From: Saccoglossus kowalevskii
Taxonomy: Eukaryota; Hemichordata; Enteropneusta; Harrimaniidae
Direction of reading: 5' to 3'
Assembly: GCF_000003605.2 (NCBI RefSeq)
Contig: NW_003121912.1
Span: 140,698-195,525 of the forward strand
DNA length: 54,828 nt
The notes below the pieces were generated by a model. It had not been told where the DNA came from. It saw only the letters and a program-made list of their open reading frames with translations, and made no database searches. The first letter of the stretch is position 1; every line of letters begins with the position of its first letter. A program made the translations under genes and the position numbers. Positions 52,876-54,828 of the stretch are shown here, piece after piece.

Positions 52876-54828
52876 TATCTTTCCACAAATTCGATACTCG
52901 ATAGCGTCACTAACGTGACGCCCCCTCCCAATGTTGAATATGTCTCATGCTTTTAGGTCTTCTAAAGAAAAATTGTTTCGCGAGAATTCACAGTCTGCGT
53001 CCTCAGAGACTCAATCCGTCAAAGTGCATTTATATCAGCATTTCAGAAATTTTCATTTTCATTTCATGGAATTGAAAATCAGTGTTTATGGTAATTTATT
53101 CATATCTCACTTCATTTTTCCTGAATGTAAGAAAACATAGATAAAGTTTTTTCATCTATCTAACGAGCTAGACGTACCGACTGCCATGGAATCGTGAAAA
53201 GGAGTGGAATGAAAATGAATCTGTCGTCTTCACTTGATGTGCATCCTTATACATAAAAATGTTCCGATTATGCATCATTTTTGTGATTTCTACATGATAG
53301 TTTATTATAATAGTTCTGAATAACTTATTTTATAAAACATAAACTGTCAGTTCTTCTAAATGGCATTAATTGCACGATATAGACGAAATGTATTAAACAG
53401 AAATAAAGTCGATGCTTTCTGAATACTGAAATTATGAATGAATTTTACTGAAAACTAAATATTGTATCAATGAAAAGTATTAATTTTAACCTTACGTGTA
53501 CTCATGCTATATACATATATTAAACAAAATTGTGTTTAGTTTTGTTTACATTCTGTCTTACAGTGTATACTGTGATTCTGTATATTAATACAACCTTGTT
53601 CTGTAGTGATCAAAATTACACATTCACTGTCTAAATATAGACGATGTCTTAATCTGATTATGCGTGCGGTAAAACGTGTTTTTAGTTGCCGTCAATTTTA
53701 AAATAAGAACCACCGGATAATATTTAAATGGTTCATCGTTGATCGTAGGCCGAGTAATAATGTAGATTGAATAAAACTAGATTTGTTAAGGCAGAAGCCT
53801 ACTCACAACTTTTCAGGAGATTTAGTTACAAATTGCATGACATTGTTCCTTGGTTTAAATACAGTCATGGAATTATAGCTACATTGTAACACAAAAAGCC
53901 TTTTTTATAGTGTAAAAAAATTACCAAATATTTTTTCGGAAATTGTTCTTTTTAGAAAAGGTTCATAGAACACATTGTTAAAGCTAATTATTGCAACAAC
54001 AAAAAACTCCATCAGCCACGATATATACTTGTTTCACTCTATGTAACCAGCCCATATATATAGTATAGATCTCAACCATAGACACAACTGTTACAGTAAA
54101 TTCGATAATTCATTTCACAATGGTGACATTCTGGGTACTCTCATTGATGAGTAGAATTATGCCTTAACATATGTTAATTACAAAGACCAGTAATTAATAT
54201 GTATCAATTATAATTATTTACATACACCAAATTCGCCAAATATATTTCTTAATATGTTCAGCATCATGCGTCAGTGACAGCATATAACTTATTATCACAC
54301 GCGCAAGCCAAGTTATTCACCTTTGAACAGAAACGCTTTCTATACCGTGTCCGTGTATATGTCATTCGTTCTGCAAAGACGGAATTATCTACACTGAGTC
54401 CAAGTGCACCAAATCAATAGAAATAATACGTGTTGACAGAAAAAATATAAAACGAAGATTTGGTTAATAAATATCAAAAATTATGTGTACTAGTGTCCCA
54501 GTGAGTCGCCACTTTACTGAAACAGTGCATCAAATATTCGGAAACACGTACAGGTATATTCTTCAAAACAAAATCTAAATAAATTCAGAAGGAACCAATA
54601 CAAATAAATTATATTCATTGAAGAAACCGACAACTTGGCCTGAGTATGTGATAATAATAATACCATTTCCAAATATTTTTCTCCGTTCATCTGGAGAAAA
54701 TAACGAAGAAAATATAAGGGAATAATAATATTAATATAATTGTCTGCATATAAGTTACTTAATGTATCTGCATATATTTACCACCACCGTCGATTAGATC
54801 GTCATCAGTACTTGACAAACTTGCCAGA
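52876..54828. other. AT-rich flank, no gene recognised
   Basis: A 69-codon plus-strand frame starting near 52931 (SSKEKLFRENSQSASSETQS) has a coding-like first half but no family, splice context or neighbour support. The rest shows no feature. Confidence 0.35.

Overview
The window looks like nuclear DNA of an invertebrate animal, most likely an invertebrate deuterostome (a hemichordate or lancelet-like animal is my best guess; this is inference from gene families, not a measured match). It is AT-rich, has GT-AG introns, many short inverted-repeat transposons and microsatellites, and one assembly gap of 441 N (26252-26692). The recognisable genes are all metazoan-type: immunoglobulin-superfamily (IgSF) membrane receptors and an ankyrin/LRR/Roc-COR protein.

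Layout. Five IgSF type I membrane receptors lie on the minus strand, each with its whole coding sequence in one uninterrupted exon: IgR1 (1886-3886), IgR2 (10680-12236), IgR3 (16042-17295), IgR4 (43587-45047) and IgR5 (47730-50792). Between IgR3 and IgR4, on the plus strand, is one multi-exon gene (exons from about 23.5 or 25.0 kb to 37578) encoding ankyrin repeats, LRRs, a Roc GTPase and a COR domain (ROCO family). Its ankyrin repeats are coded one per phase-0 exon, and its first ankyrin exon is present in four copies (A0-A3) and its second in two (B0, B1), from local tandem duplication.

How the genes relate. IgR1 and IgR2 have cytoplasmic tails with four tyrosine motifs in the same order (VxYAxV, YxNL, LxYAEL, VxYAELxxC-stop). 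At least three fit the ITIM consensus that recruits SH2 phosphatases in vertebrate inhibitory receptors. IgR3 is a close paralogue of IgR2 whose tail stops before any of these motifs, so IgR2/IgR3 resemble an inhibitory receptor and a signalling-dead or decoy partner. IgR5 has five Ig domains, a long Ser/Thr-rich stalk and a long acidic tail with an NPxY motif; IgR4 has three Ig domains and a short tail. All five share an unusual Ig domain with an added pair of cysteines, ending C-x-x-GP, which marks them as one locally expanded family. Ligands and functions are unknown; recognition (immune, allorecognition or cell adhesion) is a guess from architecture.

The rest is repeat-rich non-coding DNA: two families of TTAA-flanked MITEs, a hAT-like MITE with a 7-bp target duplication, TACTGTA-ended MITEs, a decayed LINE 3' end, several minisatellites (the largest about 14 x 66-67 bp inside a ROCO intron), and a 17-residue relic of an IgR5-like gene downstream of IgR5.
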